Assembly: GCF_900603025.1 (NCBI RefSeq)
Contig: NZ_LR026975.1
Coordinates: 682,001 to 746,000 of the forward strand
Direction: 5' to 3'
DNA length: 64,000 bases
Source: Mycolicibacterium hassiacum DSM 44199
GTDB taxonomy: Bacteria > Actinomycetota > Actinomycetes > Mycobacteriales > Mycobacteriaceae
The notes beneath the pieces were generated by a model. It was not told the DNA's origin. It made no database searches and was given only the letters and a program-made list of their open reading frames with translations. Shown in pieces: positions 18,289 to 27,543 of the stretch; position 1 is the stretch's first letter; every line of letters begins with the position of its first letter. Position numbers and translations under genes: made by a program.

Positions 18289-19737
18289 ATGACCGCACCG
18301 ACCGCCGGTGCCGCAGAGCTCTTCATCAACGGGCAGTTCCGGCCGGCTTCGGCCACGGTGCCGGTGGTGGAGGCGGCGACCGGCGAGGTGCTGGCCGAGG
18401 GGCCGGCGGCCGACGCCGCCGACATCGATGCCGCGGTAGAGGCGGCTCATGGGACTCCTGCACTGGAATGGCGCAAAGCGCCGGCCGCCGAGCGGGCGGA
18501 GGTGCTCAAGCGATTCGCCGCAGCGCTGCGGGCCCGCTCGGCCGACACCGCAGTCCTGGTGAGCCGCGAAAACGGTATGCCTATCAGCCTGTCGCGGGCG
18601 GTCAACGGTGCATTCCCAGCCGCGTTGGTCAACTTCTACGCAAAGCTCATCACCGCCGAACCGATAGAAGAGGTCCGATCGGCGCTCGTCGGCCACACCA
18701 TCGTCCGCAAAGAGCCGGTCGGTGTGGTGGGGGCGATCACCCCGTGGAACTACCCGCAGGCCCTGGCGATCATGAAGATTGCCCCGGCACTGGCCGCCGG
18801 GTGCTCGGTGGTTCTGAAGGCTGCTCCCGAAACCTCCTTGGATGCACGGGTTTTCGCTGAGGCGGCAGTGGATTCGGGTCTGCCCGCCGGGGTGCTGGCG
18901 GTGGTGCCGGGCGACGCCGAGGCCGGGGCGTATCTGGTGGGTCATCCCGGGATTGACAAGGTGGCGTTCACCGGCTCCACCAATGCCGGCCGGGCGATCG
19001 CCGCCGAATGCGGTCGACTGATCCGCCCGGTCACACTCGAACTCGGCGGCAAGTCCGCCGCGATCGTGCTGGATGACGCCGACCTGAAGAGCACCATCGC
19101 GGGGTTGCGGACGGTGTCGTTCGTCAACAACGGCCAGACCTGCCATCTGAGTTCGCGCATCCTGGTGCCGCAGTCGCGCTACGCCGAGTTCGTCGAGGCC
19201 ATCGCCGAGCTAGCCCGGAGTCTGAAGATCGGTGATCCGCTCGATGACAGCACCGAGATCGGGCCGCTGGTCAGTGCCCGGCAGCGCGAGCGAGTGCTCG
19301 ACTATGTCCGCATCGGTCGCGAAGAAGGCGCGAAACTGGTCGCCGGCGGCGGAGTACCGGACGGCTTCCACCGCGGCTGGTACGTGCAGCCGACGGTCTT
19401 CGCCGACGTCGACAACCGCTCCCGAATCGCGCAGGAGGAGATCTTCGGCCCCGTGCTGACCATCACCGTCTACCGCGACGACGAGGAAGCCGTGCGGATC
19501 GCCAACGATACCGAGTTCGGCCTCGCCGGCACCGTGTGGTCCACCAACCCCGACCGCGCCACCGAGATCGCCCGCGCCGTGCACACCGGCACCGTCGGGG
19601 TCAACCACTATCAGCTCGACATGGCCGCCCCGTTCGGCGGCGTCAAGGCCAGCGGGATGGGCCGCGAACTCGGCCCTGAGGGGCTCGAGGCGTACCGATA
19701 CACAAAATCCATCTACCGCACCGAGTCCGCCGAATAG
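18289..19737 (+). CDS. NAD(P)-dependent aldehyde dehydrogenase
   Basis: 482-residue aldehyde dehydrogenase. Visible elements are GAITPWNYPQ (cofactor pocket), FTGSTNAGRAIA, the general-base Glu in LELGGKSAA, and the nucleophilic Cys in NNGQTCHLSSR (near residue 285). The motif EEIFGPVLTI is near residue 385. ATG at 18289 with AAAGG about 9 bases upstream. The gene has its own promoter region with an operator-like site and is followed by a strong hairpin terminator, so it is probably a single-gene transcript. It would oxidise an aldehyde intermediate to an acid for CoA activation by the convergent ligase (inference). Confidence 0.9.
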   Translation: MTAPTAGAAELFINGQFRPASATVPVVEAATGEVLAEGPAADAADIDAAVEAAHGTPALEWRKAPAAERAEVLKRFAAALRARSADTAVLVSRENGMPISLSRAVNGAFPAALVNFYAKLITAEPIEEVRSALVGHTIVRKEPVGVVGAITPWNYPQALAIMKIAPALAAGCSVVLKAAPETSLDARVFAEAAVDSGLPAGVLAVVPGDAEAGAYLVGHPGIDKVAFTGSTNAGRAIAAECGRLIRPVTLELGGKSAAIVLDDADLKSTIAGLRTVSFVNNGQTCHLSSRILVPQSRYAEFVEAIAELARSLKIGDPLDDSTEIGPLVSARQRERVLDYVRIGREEGAKLVAGGGVPDGFHRGWYVQPTVFADVDNRSRIAQEEIFGPVLTITVYRDDEEAVRIANDTEFGLAGTVWSTNPDRATEIARAVHTGTVGVNHYQLDMAAPFGGVKASGMGRELGPEGLEAYRYTKSIYRTESAE

Positions 19738-19758
19738 CACGGAATCGGCGGAATGGTA

Positions 19759-19786
19759 ACGGCCCGGCGGAACACCGCCGGGCCGT
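19759..19786. terminator. Bidirectional hairpin terminator
   Basis: Perfect 12-bp stem ACGGCCCGGCGG / CCGCCGGGCCGT with loop AACA, located between the convergent aldehyde dehydrogenase and acyl-CoA ligase genes. It would stop transcription from both sides. Confidence 0.75.
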
Positions 19787-19815
19787 ATGCGCGCGGTTGC
19801 GTGAGGACGTCCGCA

Positions 19816-21342
19816 CTACCGGACCTTTATGTACCTGTCGGCGAGATCGCGGTACTGCTCACGGATCGCCGGCTTGTCGAGCTTGCCGCTGGGCAGCCGA
19901 GGTAGGGGTTCGGACCGCAGCACGACGTAACGGGGAACCTTGTAGTCCGACAGCACCTTCTCGCAGTGCTGCACAACCCGCTGCTCGTCGAGACCCTCGT
20001 ACCCCTCGGCGACGGTGATGATCGCCCCTGGGGTCTCACCCCAGCGCTCATCGGGTACCGCGATGACGGCGACCTCGACGACCCCGTCCATTCTCCCGAT
20101 CACTACCTCGAGCTCCACCGGTGAGATGTTGATGCCGCCGGAGATGATTAGGTCCTTCTTGCGGTCGAGAAACTTGATCCGCCCGGCCTCGTCGGCCACC
20201 CCGATATCGCCGCTGTGCAGCCAGCCGTCGCGCATTGCCGCCGCCGTCGACGCCGGGTCGTTCCAGTAGCCGGGGGTGACGCCCGGTCCTCGCACCACCA
20301 GCTCGCCCGATTCGCCGGGCTCGGCCAGGGTGCCGTCCTCGCGCATCACCCGCACCTCGGTGAAGATCGACCCGGCGCCGCAGGAGTCCGGGTGATCGAG
20401 CGCCTCGGCGCGCAGCGTGGCGGTGGCCACCCCGCCGGCCTCGGTCATGCCGTAGATCTGGCGCAGCAACACGCCTTTGGCGCTCCAGCGTTGAAGCAGA
20501 TCCACCGGCACCGCGGCACCTCCGACCAGCGCGGTCCGCAGTGAGCTCAGATCGGCGGAGTCGAACGCATCGGCCCGCGCCATCGCCTCGAAGATCAGCG
20601 GTACCCCGAACAGCGCCTGCACCCGGTGACGCTCGATGAGCTCGACCGCGTGCTCCGGGTTGAGTTCCGGTTCGACGATCAACGTCCCGCCCAGCACCGT
20701 GGTCATCAGCAGGCCGTAGACCAGGCCGGGGGTGAACGCCAGGGGCAGCACCAGCAGCGACACCGAGCCGGGCCGGAAGCCCTCCTCGGTGAGGGTGTTC
20801 TCGAACACAATGGCCATGAGCGTGCGGGTGGTGAGGATGACGCCCTTGGACATCCCGGTGGATCCGCTGGTGAAGATCACCGAGATCGGTTCGTCCACCG
20901 GGCGGTCGAACCGGAAGTCGTCGGGTTCACCCGCGCGGACCGCGTCGACCTCCTCGAATCCGCACACCTCGAACGGGGTGCCCAGCGATGCGGCCTCGTC
21001 GGCAACCGAGCGGAGGGTCGGGTCGGCCAACACCGCGCTGATGCCCGCGTCATCGGCGATCTTGCGCATTTCGGCGGGCTTCAGCCGCGCGTTGAGTGGC
21101 ACCAGCACCAGACCCGCTTTGATGACGGCCAGCGCCGCGACCGGCCACTGCAGGACGTTCGGGGCGAGCACACCGACCCGGTCACCGGGCCGCAGACCGG
21201 CCGAGCGCAGGCGGCGAGCCAGCCGACTGGACCAATGGTCGAGCTCGCGATAGGTCAGTGTGTCCTCACCGAGGCGGATCGCGACGGTTTCGCCTTTGAC
21301 CCTGGCCCAGTAGCTGAGCGCGGCTCCCACACTGACGGCCAT
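19816..21342 (-). CDS. Acyl-CoA synthetase (AMP-forming, FadD-like)
   Basis: 508-residue adenylate-forming ligase. The P-loop is VIFTSGSTGMSKGV (near residue 155), the adenine motif is IYGMTEAGG, the hinge region is HSGDIGVADEAGRIKFLDRKKDLI, and the C-terminal catalytic Lys is in LPRLPSGKLDKPA. It would activate a carboxylic acid to its CoA thioester. The ATG at 21342 has GGAGGA 4-5 bases upstream, a strong ribosome site. It lies 47 bases downstream of the thiolase-like gene on the same strand, so it is probably the last gene of the catabolic operon that starts near 28.2 kb. Confidence 0.88.
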   Translation of the reverse strand: MAVSVGAALSYWARVKGETVAIRLGEDTLTYRELDHWSSRLARRLRSAGLRPGDRVGVLAPNVLQWPVAALAVIKAGLVLVPLNARLKPAEMRKIADDAGISAVLADPTLRSVADEAASLGTPFEVCGFEEVDAVRAGEPDDFRFDRPVDEPISVIFTSGSTGMSKGVILTTRTLMAIVFENTLTEEGFRPGSVSLLVLPLAFTPGLVYGLLMTTVLGGTLIVEPELNPEHAVELIERHRVQALFGVPLIFEAMARADAFDSADLSSLRTALVGGAAVPVDLLQRWSAKGVLLRQIYGMTEAGGVATATLRAEALDHPDSCGAGSIFTEVRVMREDGTLAEPGESGELVVRGPGVTPGYWNDPASTAAAMRDGWLHSGDIGVADEAGRIKFLDRKKDLIISGGINISPVELEVVIGRMDGVVEVAVIAVPDERWGETPGAIITVAEGYEGLDEQRVVQHCEKVLSDYKVPRYVVLRSEPLPRLPSGKLDKPAIREQYRDLADRYIKVR

Positions 21343-21388
21343 TTTCCTCCTCCGGGTGTGTTCGGGTCTGTTGTCTATAACTGTCGGG

Positions 21389-22555
21389 TCAGACGGTCGC
21401 CGGTGAGCCGAACACCGTCGAACTCACCAGCGGAGCCATCGGGCCACCGATCAGCAGCGAGACGTCGGTGCCGGGCACCGGGTTGGGCGAGTCGCCGCGG
21501 ATCTGCCGTACCGCCTCCACCACCAGGCCGATGCCGTGCACGAACCCCTCGGCGATGTTTCCCCCTGCGGTGTTGATCGGCAGCGCGCCGTCCGGGACGG
21601 TGAGGTTGTCGACGGTCAGCACCTCGCCGGCGGCGGGGCCCGGCGGGCACAGGCCGTGGTCGATCATGGCCGCCACCGCGGGCCCGGTGAAGTTCTCGTA
21701 CACCTGTGCCACGTCGACCTCGTCGGGTCCGACCCCGGCGTTGTTCCACAGCCGTTCGACCATCGCCGGGTGGAAGCCGGCCGAGGTGTAGCGCTCCTCG
21801 TTCTCCACCGACTCGGTCCAGCCGGTCGCCGCGCCCTGCACACCCGCGAGAATCAGCGCAGGCTGAGGCCGGTAGTCGCCGGCACGCTCTGCGTTTACCA
21901 CCAGAATCGCTGCGGCACCGTCGTTCTCGCGGGAACAGTCGAACAGATGAAACGGTTCCGAGATCAGTCGGCTGCTCGAGTACGTCTCGTGGTCCAGCGG
22001 TTTACCGTAGGCCACCGCGCGCGGATTGTTCTGCGCGTGGTAATAGCCGGCCATGGCGACCGCCTCGAGCGTCGACGGCGGCACCCCGTCCATCTCGAGC
22101 ATCCGCTGGGTGCGCAGCGCGCAGATCTGCGCGGGGGCTACCACCCCGTGCGCCGAATACAGAGGTCCCACATGGCCTTTGGCGAAAGCTCGGCGTCCAT
22201 CGTCGGCTTCGGCCAACCCGCGGTACACCGCCACGCAGCTGGCCTGACCGCTGTAGACCGCGGCGGCGGCCTGGTTGACGGCGGCGGCCACACCGCCGCC
22301 GCCCCCGCCCCACACCTGGCTGGACCAGCGCACCTCGCGGACTCCGAGCGCCGCGGCGACCGCCATACCTTCATTGGCGTCGCCGCCGAAGGACACAAAT
22401 CCGTCGACGGTACGGGGGTCGGCGCCGGCGTCCGCGCAGGCCCGCAGGATTGCCTGCAGCACAAGCTGTGCGGAGCTCATCGGGCTGGTGCCGCGTTTGA
22501 AGTAGTCGGTGGTGCCGACACCGACGACGGCGGTGGCGCCGCGAAAACCGATCAT
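21389..22555 (-). CDS. Thiolase-fold protein, Ltp2/SCP-x-like (possible retro-aldolase)
   Basis: 388-residue thiolase-superfamily protein. The place where thiolases carry the acyl-accepting Cys reads SSQVWGGGGGGVAAAVN, so the nucleophile is missing, and the usual GHPxGASG motif is replaced by GFVHGIGL. This degenerate pattern is typical of lipid-transfer-protein thiolase homologues such as Ltp2, which in sterol side-chain degradation act as aldolases together with a DUF35 partner. The adjoining gene, overlapping by 4 bases, encodes exactly such a DUF35 protein. A non-decarboxylating retro-aldol step is the best guess, by analogy. Confidence 0.75.
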   Translation of the reverse strand: MIGFRGATAVVGVGTTDYFKRGTSPMSSAQLVLQAILRACADAGADPRTVDGFVSFGGDANEGMAVAAALGVREVRWSSQVWGGGGGGVAAAVNQAAAAVYSGQASCVAVYRGLAEADDGRRAFAKGHVGPLYSAHGVVAPAQICALRTQRMLEMDGVPPSTLEAVAMAGYYHAQNNPRAVAYGKPLDHETYSSSRLISEPFHLFDCSRENDGAAAILVVNAERAGDYRPQPALILAGVQGAATGWTESVENEERYTSAGFHPAMVERLWNNAGVGPDEVDVAQVYENFTGPAVAAMIDHGLCPPGPAAGEVLTVDNLTVPDGALPINTAGGNIAEGFVHGIGLVVEAVRQIRGDSPNPVPGTDVSLLIGGPMAPLVSSTVFGSPATV

Positions 22556-23310
22556 GTGTGTGCATCCTCGAGGTGCCAGCGGAACAGGGGCCAGTGTTCG
22601 TCGCTCGGTGGCTGGTCGATCACTCCGCGTACGTGGTCGCCGATGCGCGGGGTGATGCCGTCGGCGTGCGCGAGCACACCGAGCACCCGCCGCCCGGCGG
22701 CGGCGGGCAGTTCGACCAGCACGACCACGTAGGGCAGATGCCCGCTGGCCTCCGGGGCGAACGGTTGCCAGGTCCGCGTCCAGCTGTAGATCGTGCCGAC
22801 TGGTTCTACTGCCTGCCAGCGTGTTTCGAAGCTGTGGCAGGAGGGGCAGATGGGTCGGGGCGACCATATCCACGTCGCACACGATGCGCACCGCTGCAGC
22901 CGCAGCTCGCCGGCCCGCAGGCCCTCCCAGTGCGGCGCGTCCAGCCCGTCCGGTGACGGCCCGGTTGGCCGCATCCACGGCGGCGTGTCCGGGATATTGC
23001 GTACGCTGAACACCCGCCAGGTGCCGTCTTCGAACCGCACCCAGCGGCTGCGCAGCTCGAACCAGGTCTGATCCGGCTTGGTGTAGCGGATGATCGCGTC
23101 GAAGAAGCCGTCGCCGACGTCGCTGATCGATTGCACCTCGGCGCGTTCCAGTTGTTCGGGTACGTCGACCGAGCCGATCAGCTGGCCGATGCGGTCGGGC
23201 AGGAAATCCGCCAGAACCGTGGCGTTGTCCGCGGCGGCGACCGCGATACCGTGCGCCTCGACGGTGCGGGCCAGGTCGTCCGGTACCGAAGCGTCGATCG
23301 ATGCCGTCAT
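22552..23310 (-). CDS. DUF35 zinc-ribbon/OB-fold protein with N-terminal extra domain
   Basis: 252-residue protein. The C-terminal half (from about residue 125) is a DUF35 unit: rubredoxin-like zinc ribbon CASC-x10-CPSC at about residues 142-159, then an OB fold (VGTIYSWTRTW, YVVVLVELP). The N-terminal 110 residues look like a separate small alpha-beta domain with YTKPDQTWFELRSRWVRF, perhaps an NTF2/SnoaL-like fold. DUF35 proteins partner thiolase-fold enzymes and hydratases in acyl-CoA chemistry. Both ends overlap neighbours by 4 bases (ATGA), showing tight translational coupling to the GNAT-like gene and the thiolase-fold gene. Confidence 0.75.
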   Translation of the reverse strand: MTASIDASVPDDLARTVEAHGIAVAAADNATVLADFLPDRIGQLIGSVDVPEQLERAEVQSISDVGDGFFDAIIRYTKPDQTWFELRSRWVRFEDGTWRVFSVRNIPDTPPWMRPTGPSPDGLDAPHWEGLRAGELRLQRCASCATWIWSPRPICPSCHSFETRWQAVEPVGTIYSWTRTWQPFAPEASGHLPYVVVLVELPAAAGRRVLGVLAHADGITPRIGDHVRGVIDQPPSDEHWPLFRWHLEDAHT

Positions 23311-24200
23311 TGTTGCCCTCCCACCTGGAAGCACACGTCGGTGCGGTCGTGCTGGAACCCGGTCAGCCGACAACTGGTCACCCACTCCGAGTCGTTGGAC
23401 TCGACGTAGGCGACCAGCCCGGTGAACTGGCAGGCCTTGGCAACGGCGGCCGCCCCGTCGAGCAGCGCCCGGCGGGTGCGCACCGTCGCGTCCGGGGCGA
23501 CCCGGAAGGCGGTGAGGCTTGCGCTCTTACCGAACTCCAGATGCTCGAACGGGGTGAAGTCCAGCGCCGCCGCTCCGGTGGGCTCTCCGCCGTCCCGCAG
23601 CACATACAGCGTCTCCGCGTCGACGTCGGACAGCCACGGAACATCGCGCAGTTCGCCGGCCGCGGTCGGTTCCAGCACCGGTGGAACCGCCGCCGGGTCA
23701 AGCGGACTGGTCGGCCGGATCAACTTCCACACCCGCCGGGTGCGCGGGATGAGGAATCGCCGGGTCAGTCGCCCGGCCGCCGGATGGTTACCTCGCGCCC
23801 AGGCGATGATGGTATGCGCGCCGGTGCCGGCCCAGCCTTCGGGACCGGAGCAGTCCAGGCCGATCCGCTCGAACAGCAGCGTGCTGATCCCCAGGGACCG
23901 CAGCTGGGGGTCGATCACCAGGCAGGCATGCGCGGTGCCGTCGGGCGCGGTGACCAGCCGCAGCACACCGGCGATCCGCTTCGGATGTTCCGGTCCGCCG
24001 AGGGCGGTGGCGTACGGCAGCATCCAGATAAGCAGATGATGTGCCCGCGGGTACGACGGCGGCATCGACCGGATGATCTCCTCGACGGAGATCGTGTTGT
24101 ACTCGGGCGCGGCGTCGAAGTGCGCGGCCCGAGTCAACACGTCGGTCAGTTCGGCGAGTTCGGCGTCGCTGAGTTCGGTACGCCACTCGAACTCGATCAT
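23307..24200 (-). CDS. GNAT-like acetyltransferase family protein
   Basis: 297-residue protein with features of a GNAT acyltransferase: CLVIDPQLRSLGISTLLFERIG near residue 95 resembles the acyl-CoA pyrophosphate loop. The second half (VLRDGGEPTGAAALDFTPFEH) could be a second, degenerate GNAT domain. It starts at ATG 24200, 7 bases after the Rieske oxygenase stop, and ends overlapping the DUF35 gene. The acceptor is unknown. Recognition is moderate only. Confidence 0.55.
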   Translation of the reverse strand: MIEFEWRTELSDAELAELTDVLTRAAHFDAAPEYNTISVEEIIRSMPPSYPRAHHLLIWMLPYATALGGPEHPKRIAGVLRLVTAPDGTAHACLVIDPQLRSLGISTLLFERIGLDCSGPEGWAGTGAHTIIAWARGNHPAAGRLTRRFLIPRTRRVWKLIRPTSPLDPAAVPPVLEPTAAGELRDVPWLSDVDAETLYVLRDGGEPTGAAALDFTPFEHLEFGKSASLTAFRVAPDATVRTRRALLDGAAAVAKACQFTGLVAYVESNDSEWVTSCRLTGFQHDRTDVCFQVGGQQ

Positions 24201-24207
24201 CGATCGT

Positions 24208-25407
24208 TCACGAGTTGACTGTGGCGCCATCCGCTACCGAACCATCTGCCAACAGTTTCTTGATCTCCCGGCGGAACACCTGGTTGGCCACCTCGTTGCG
24301 GCCGAGGAGCATGTCGCCGGCATCGGCGCTGGCCATCCCGCGCTGCGAGTCGCGCAGGATCGGGAAATCCTCATCGTGCAGAACGCTGATGAGGATGTCC
24401 ATGTTCTTGTCCCACAGGTGGTTCCAGTGTTCCTCGGTCAGCCCGGAGTCCTCCACTGTGGGCACCATCAACCGCATCTCCATCCGGGACTTGGCCGGAT
24501 CCCGCTGGTCGGGACGGAACGTCAACAACTGGAAGTGGTCCGGCTGACGCAGCAGGGTGCTGTTCGGCAGCAGGAAATGCGTTTCGGTCACATACGGGTC
24601 CAACGGGGTGTCGCCCGGGTCCTCCTCGAGCCAGCGGTCGATCGACTTGCGCGGCGCGATGAAGCGGCAGTGCCGGCCGAAGTCCTCGAACGCCATCACG
24701 TTCGTATGGATGACCTTGCCTGCGGTGTTCGGGTGGGCGTACTGGATGTGGTAGCCATCCAGGAACGCGTCCTGCATGATCTTCCAGTTGGTGGGCTCGT
24801 CGAAGGTCCCCACCCGCGCGCAAACCAGCTTGTCGATGCCGTAGCCGGCCAGGATCTCGTCCATCTCCGGCCCGAGCCAGGCCGCGACATCGATCTTTGC
24901 CTGCGCGTTGTCCACCACCCAGACGAGCCCGTGGCGCTCCTCGCACGGGATCTCGACCAACCCGTACTTCTTGCGCTCGATGGTACCGAAGGTGTTGTCC
25001 CGGGTGATCATGCGCAGTGACCCGTCGGGGTCGTACGACCACCGGTGATACGGGCAGGAGAAGAACCGGCAGCGGCCCTTTTCCTCCTTCTCCAGCAGCG
25101 CCCCACGGTGTCGGCACAGGTTGACGAAGGCCTTCACCCCACCGTCCTTCTGGCGGACCACGATGATGTTGTTCCGCGGCATGGCGACGGTGATGAAGTC
25201 GTACGGGTGTGCGATCTCCGAGCTGTGCGCCACGATCGACGGCACACTTCCGAAGATCAGGTCGCGTTCCCGTTGTGCGAGTTCGGGATCGACGAACTCG
25301 TGGGCAGTGAACCCCACGACGTCGTCGAACTGATCCGTGGTTTCGTTGCGCAGCAGTTCCAGTGCGCGCCGGATCCGGTCCCGACGGGGAGTCAACGAAG
25401 CGGTCAT
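24208..25407 (-). CDS. Rieske non-heme iron oxygenase, alpha subunit
   Basis: 399-residue ring-hydroxylating-type oxygenase. The Rieske [2Fe-2S] ligands are CRH (near residue 98) and CPYH (near residue 118). The mononuclear iron site is in NWKIMQDAFLDGYHIQYAHP, supplying the bridging Asp and two His. It would hydroxylate a hydrophobic substrate using electrons from a ferredoxin and reductase. No beta subunit or dedicated reductase is encoded nearby, so it is probably a homo-oligomer. The ATG at 25407 is 5 bases from the P450 stop, in the same operon. Confidence 0.88.
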   Translation of the reverse strand: MTASLTPRRDRIRRALELLRNETTDQFDDVVGFTAHEFVDPELAQRERDLIFGSVPSIVAHSSEIAHPYDFITVAMPRNNIIVVRQKDGGVKAFVNLCRHRGALLEKEEKGRCRFFSCPYHRWSYDPDGSLRMITRDNTFGTIERKKYGLVEIPCEERHGLVWVVDNAQAKIDVAAWLGPEMDEILAGYGIDKLVCARVGTFDEPTNWKIMQDAFLDGYHIQYAHPNTAGKVIHTNVMAFEDFGRHCRFIAPRKSIDRWLEEDPGDTPLDPYVTETHFLLPNSTLLRQPDHFQLLTFRPDQRDPAKSRMEMRLMVPTVEDSGLTEEHWNHLWDKNMDILISVLHDEDFPILRDSQRGMASADAGDMLLGRNEVANQVFRREIKKLLADGSVADGATVNS

Positions 25408-25412
25408 GGCAA

Positions 25413-26648
25413 TTACTTCTTCTCCGGGGTGAAGGTGATGGGCAGACGAACACAACCGCGTACCTGGCTGGAATGCCACACCGGCGGGTCGGATTCCACC
25501 AGCTGATAGTCGGGAATCCGGCGGTGCAGCTCCGTGAAAGCGACATTGAGCTCGATGCGTCCCAGGTGCGAGCCCAGGCAGCGGTGCGGTCCGGCGCCGA
25601 AGGACAGATGCCGGTTCGGCTGGCGCTCGATGTCGAACTTCAGCGGCTCGGGGAACTCCGCACCGTCGCGGTTCACGCCGCACAGCATGATGATCAGCTG
25701 GTCGTCCTTGGCGATCTTGACCCCGCCCAGCTCGACATCGCGGGTAGCGCGCCGGCCGGGAACCACCGCGGCCTCGTACCGAAGGATCTCCTCGACCGCG
25801 GTCGGGATGAGCGACGGGTCGGCGACGATCCGGTCTCGGATCTCCGGGCGTTGGGCCAGATGCCAGACACCCCAGCACAACGAACCCTTCACCGTGTGCA
25901 GCCCGCCGATGAGCAGCAGGAAGAACATCCGGTTGAGCTCCTCATCGGTCAGCAGCCGGGTGCCGTCGAGGAAGTCCACTTCGGTGTGGATGAGCTTGGA
26001 GGTGACGTCCTCGCCGGGGTTGCTGCGGCGCTGTTCCACGACGTTCTGGAAATAGCCGAGCATCTGGAAACCGGCCTCCATCCGCGCCTGGTTGGACTCC
26101 TCCTCGGTGCCTCCCGGCTTGCCGAACAGGATGGTGTCGGTTGCCTTGCTGAACAGAGGCGCGTCGGCCAGTGGCCAGTCCATCAGCGCCAGGAAGATCC
26201 GGGCCGGAAGTTCGTGGGCGAACTCCGAGACGAACTCGACCTCACCTTTGTCGGCGAAGCCGTCGATGAGATCGTTGACGACACCGCGGATCTTGTCGGT
26301 CAGTGCCTTCATCCGCTGCGGGCTGAACAGCGGCTGCAGCGCTTTTCGGTAGGCGGTGTGCTCCGGTGGGTCGAGTTCGAGCGGGATGAACTTGCCGAGT
26401 AGCTCGTTGGTGACCAGGTTGTTCGGATAGCTGGAGAAGGTCTGCGGATCCGTTAATACCTGGTGGGCCTCCTTGTAGTGGGTCACGATCCAGTGGCCGC
26501 CGTAGTGGTTGGAGTACACCACCGGACCCAGGGCCGCCAGCTCGGCGACCTTCTCCTGCATCACGTCCTTCGGCGCGGCTAGGCCGGGGTCGTAAACATC
26601 GAAGTCCACAATCAGGTTTGGTGGAACTCGTCCAATTGACATTGTCAT
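25413..26648 (-). CDS. Cytochrome P450
   Basis: 411-residue soluble bacterial P450. The heme-binding loop is LSFGAGPHRCLGSHLGR with the axial Cys near residue 350, the K-helix ExxR is EEILRYEA, and the I-helix oxygen motif is GGLHTVKG. The N-terminus has no membrane anchor. The ATG at 26648 was chosen as the first of two close Mets (the other is 6 bases later). It is sandwiched between an SDR and a Rieske oxygenase, with a 3Fe-4S ferredoxin gene at the head of the same strand. Its substrate is probably a lipid imported by the Mce system (inference). Confidence 0.92.
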   Translation of the reverse strand: MTMSIGRVPPNLIVDFDVYDPGLAAPKDVMQEKVAELAALGPVVYSNHYGGHWIVTHYKEAHQVLTDPQTFSSYPNNLVTNELLGKFIPLELDPPEHTAYRKALQPLFSPQRMKALTDKIRGVVNDLIDGFADKGEVEFVSEFAHELPARIFLALMDWPLADAPLFSKATDTILFGKPGGTEEESNQARMEAGFQMLGYFQNVVEQRRSNPGEDVTSKLIHTEVDFLDGTRLLTDEELNRMFFLLLIGGLHTVKGSLCWGVWHLAQRPEIRDRIVADPSLIPTAVEEILRYEAAVVPGRRATRDVELGGVKIAKDDQLIIMLCGVNRDGAEFPEPLKFDIERQPNRHLSFGAGPHRCLGSHLGRIELNVAFTELHRRIPDYQLVESDPPVWHSSQVRGCVRLPITFTPEKK

Positions 26649-26676
26649 CGTTGCTCTTTCGTTCTAGGTGGCCGGT

Positions 26677-27543
26677 TCAGGAATACTTTTCGGGGTTGAG
26701 GTCTTCGTCGAACCAGATGCCGACACGCGCCAATGTTCCGCCGTCGCAGGAGACGACCGTCTGTCCGGAGATGTAGGCGGCATCGTCGCTGGCGAGGAAC
26801 ATTGCCACCTTGGCGTTGTCGAGCAGTGAAGGCGGACGGTTGAGCTTCAGCGGGATCGGCGAGACGGTGGGGTTCCACGGCCCCGCCACCTCTTCGTAGG
26901 ACTGACCGACCACCGGACTTCCCGGAGGCATCAGGAAGTTCGGCGACATGCCGTGGGTGGGGGCGATGGCGTTGACACGAATCCCATACTTGCCGAGGTC
27001 GAGCGAGAGACCTCGGATCAATCCGTTGACCCCCGCCTTGGTGGCGCAGTACAGCGCGATGTTGTGGTACGCCGCCAGCGATGCCGCCGAGGACGTGGCC
27101 AGGATGGTGCCGCCGCCGTTGGCTTTCATATGCGGCACGGCGGCTTGGGCGGTATAGATCACCCCGGAGAGATTGACCCCGAGCACGTGATGCCAGTCCT
27201 GTTCGGTCAAGTCCTCGAACGCTACGAACTCACCACCGGCGACCGTCGGCACCCCGCCCCGTGACACGATTCCGGCGTTCGCCCAGGCGATGTCGAGCTT
27301 GCCGAAGTGCTCGACGGTCTGGTTGACAGCTTCGGTGATCTGTGTGCGGTCGGCGACGTCGGCGGTGATGGCGATGACGTCACCGCCGGCCTGCTCCACG
27401 ATCTTGCGCGCCTGTTCGGCGCGTTCGCTGTCGATATCGACGATGGAGACGTGCGCCCCCTCCTTGGCGAAGAGTTCGGCACTGCACCGGCCCAGTCCGG
27501 AACCGGCCCCGGTGATCAGTGCGACTTTGCCTTTCAGCCTCAT
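26677..27543 (-). CDS. Short-chain dehydrogenase/reductase
   Basis: 288-residue SDR. The nucleotide motif is ITGAGSGLGR, NAG is in WANAGIVS, the catalytic Ser is in TSSAASLA, and Tyr/Lys are in YCATKAG. D of VDIDSE after beta-2 favours NAD over NADP. An insertion between residues 205 and 240 (PTHGMSPNFLMPPG) resembles carveol/mycofactocin-associated SDRs, which keep NAD tightly bound, but this is only suggestive. The ATG at 27543 has GGAGGAAT upstream. It would oxidise an alcohol made by the P450. Confidence 0.85.
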   Translation of the reverse strand: MRLKGKVALITGAGSGLGRCSAELFAKEGAHVSIVDIDSERAEQARKIVEQAGGDVIAITADVADRTQITEAVNQTVEHFGKLDIAWANAGIVSRGGVPTVAGGEFVAFEDLTEQDWHHVLGVNLSGVIYTAQAAVPHMKANGGGTILATSSAASLAAYHNIALYCATKAGVNGLIRGLSLDLGKYGIRVNAIAPTHGMSPNFLMPPGSPVVGQSYEEVAGPWNPTVSPIPLKLNRPPSLLDNAKVAMFLASDDAAYISGQTVVSCDGGTLARVGIWFDEDLNPEKYS

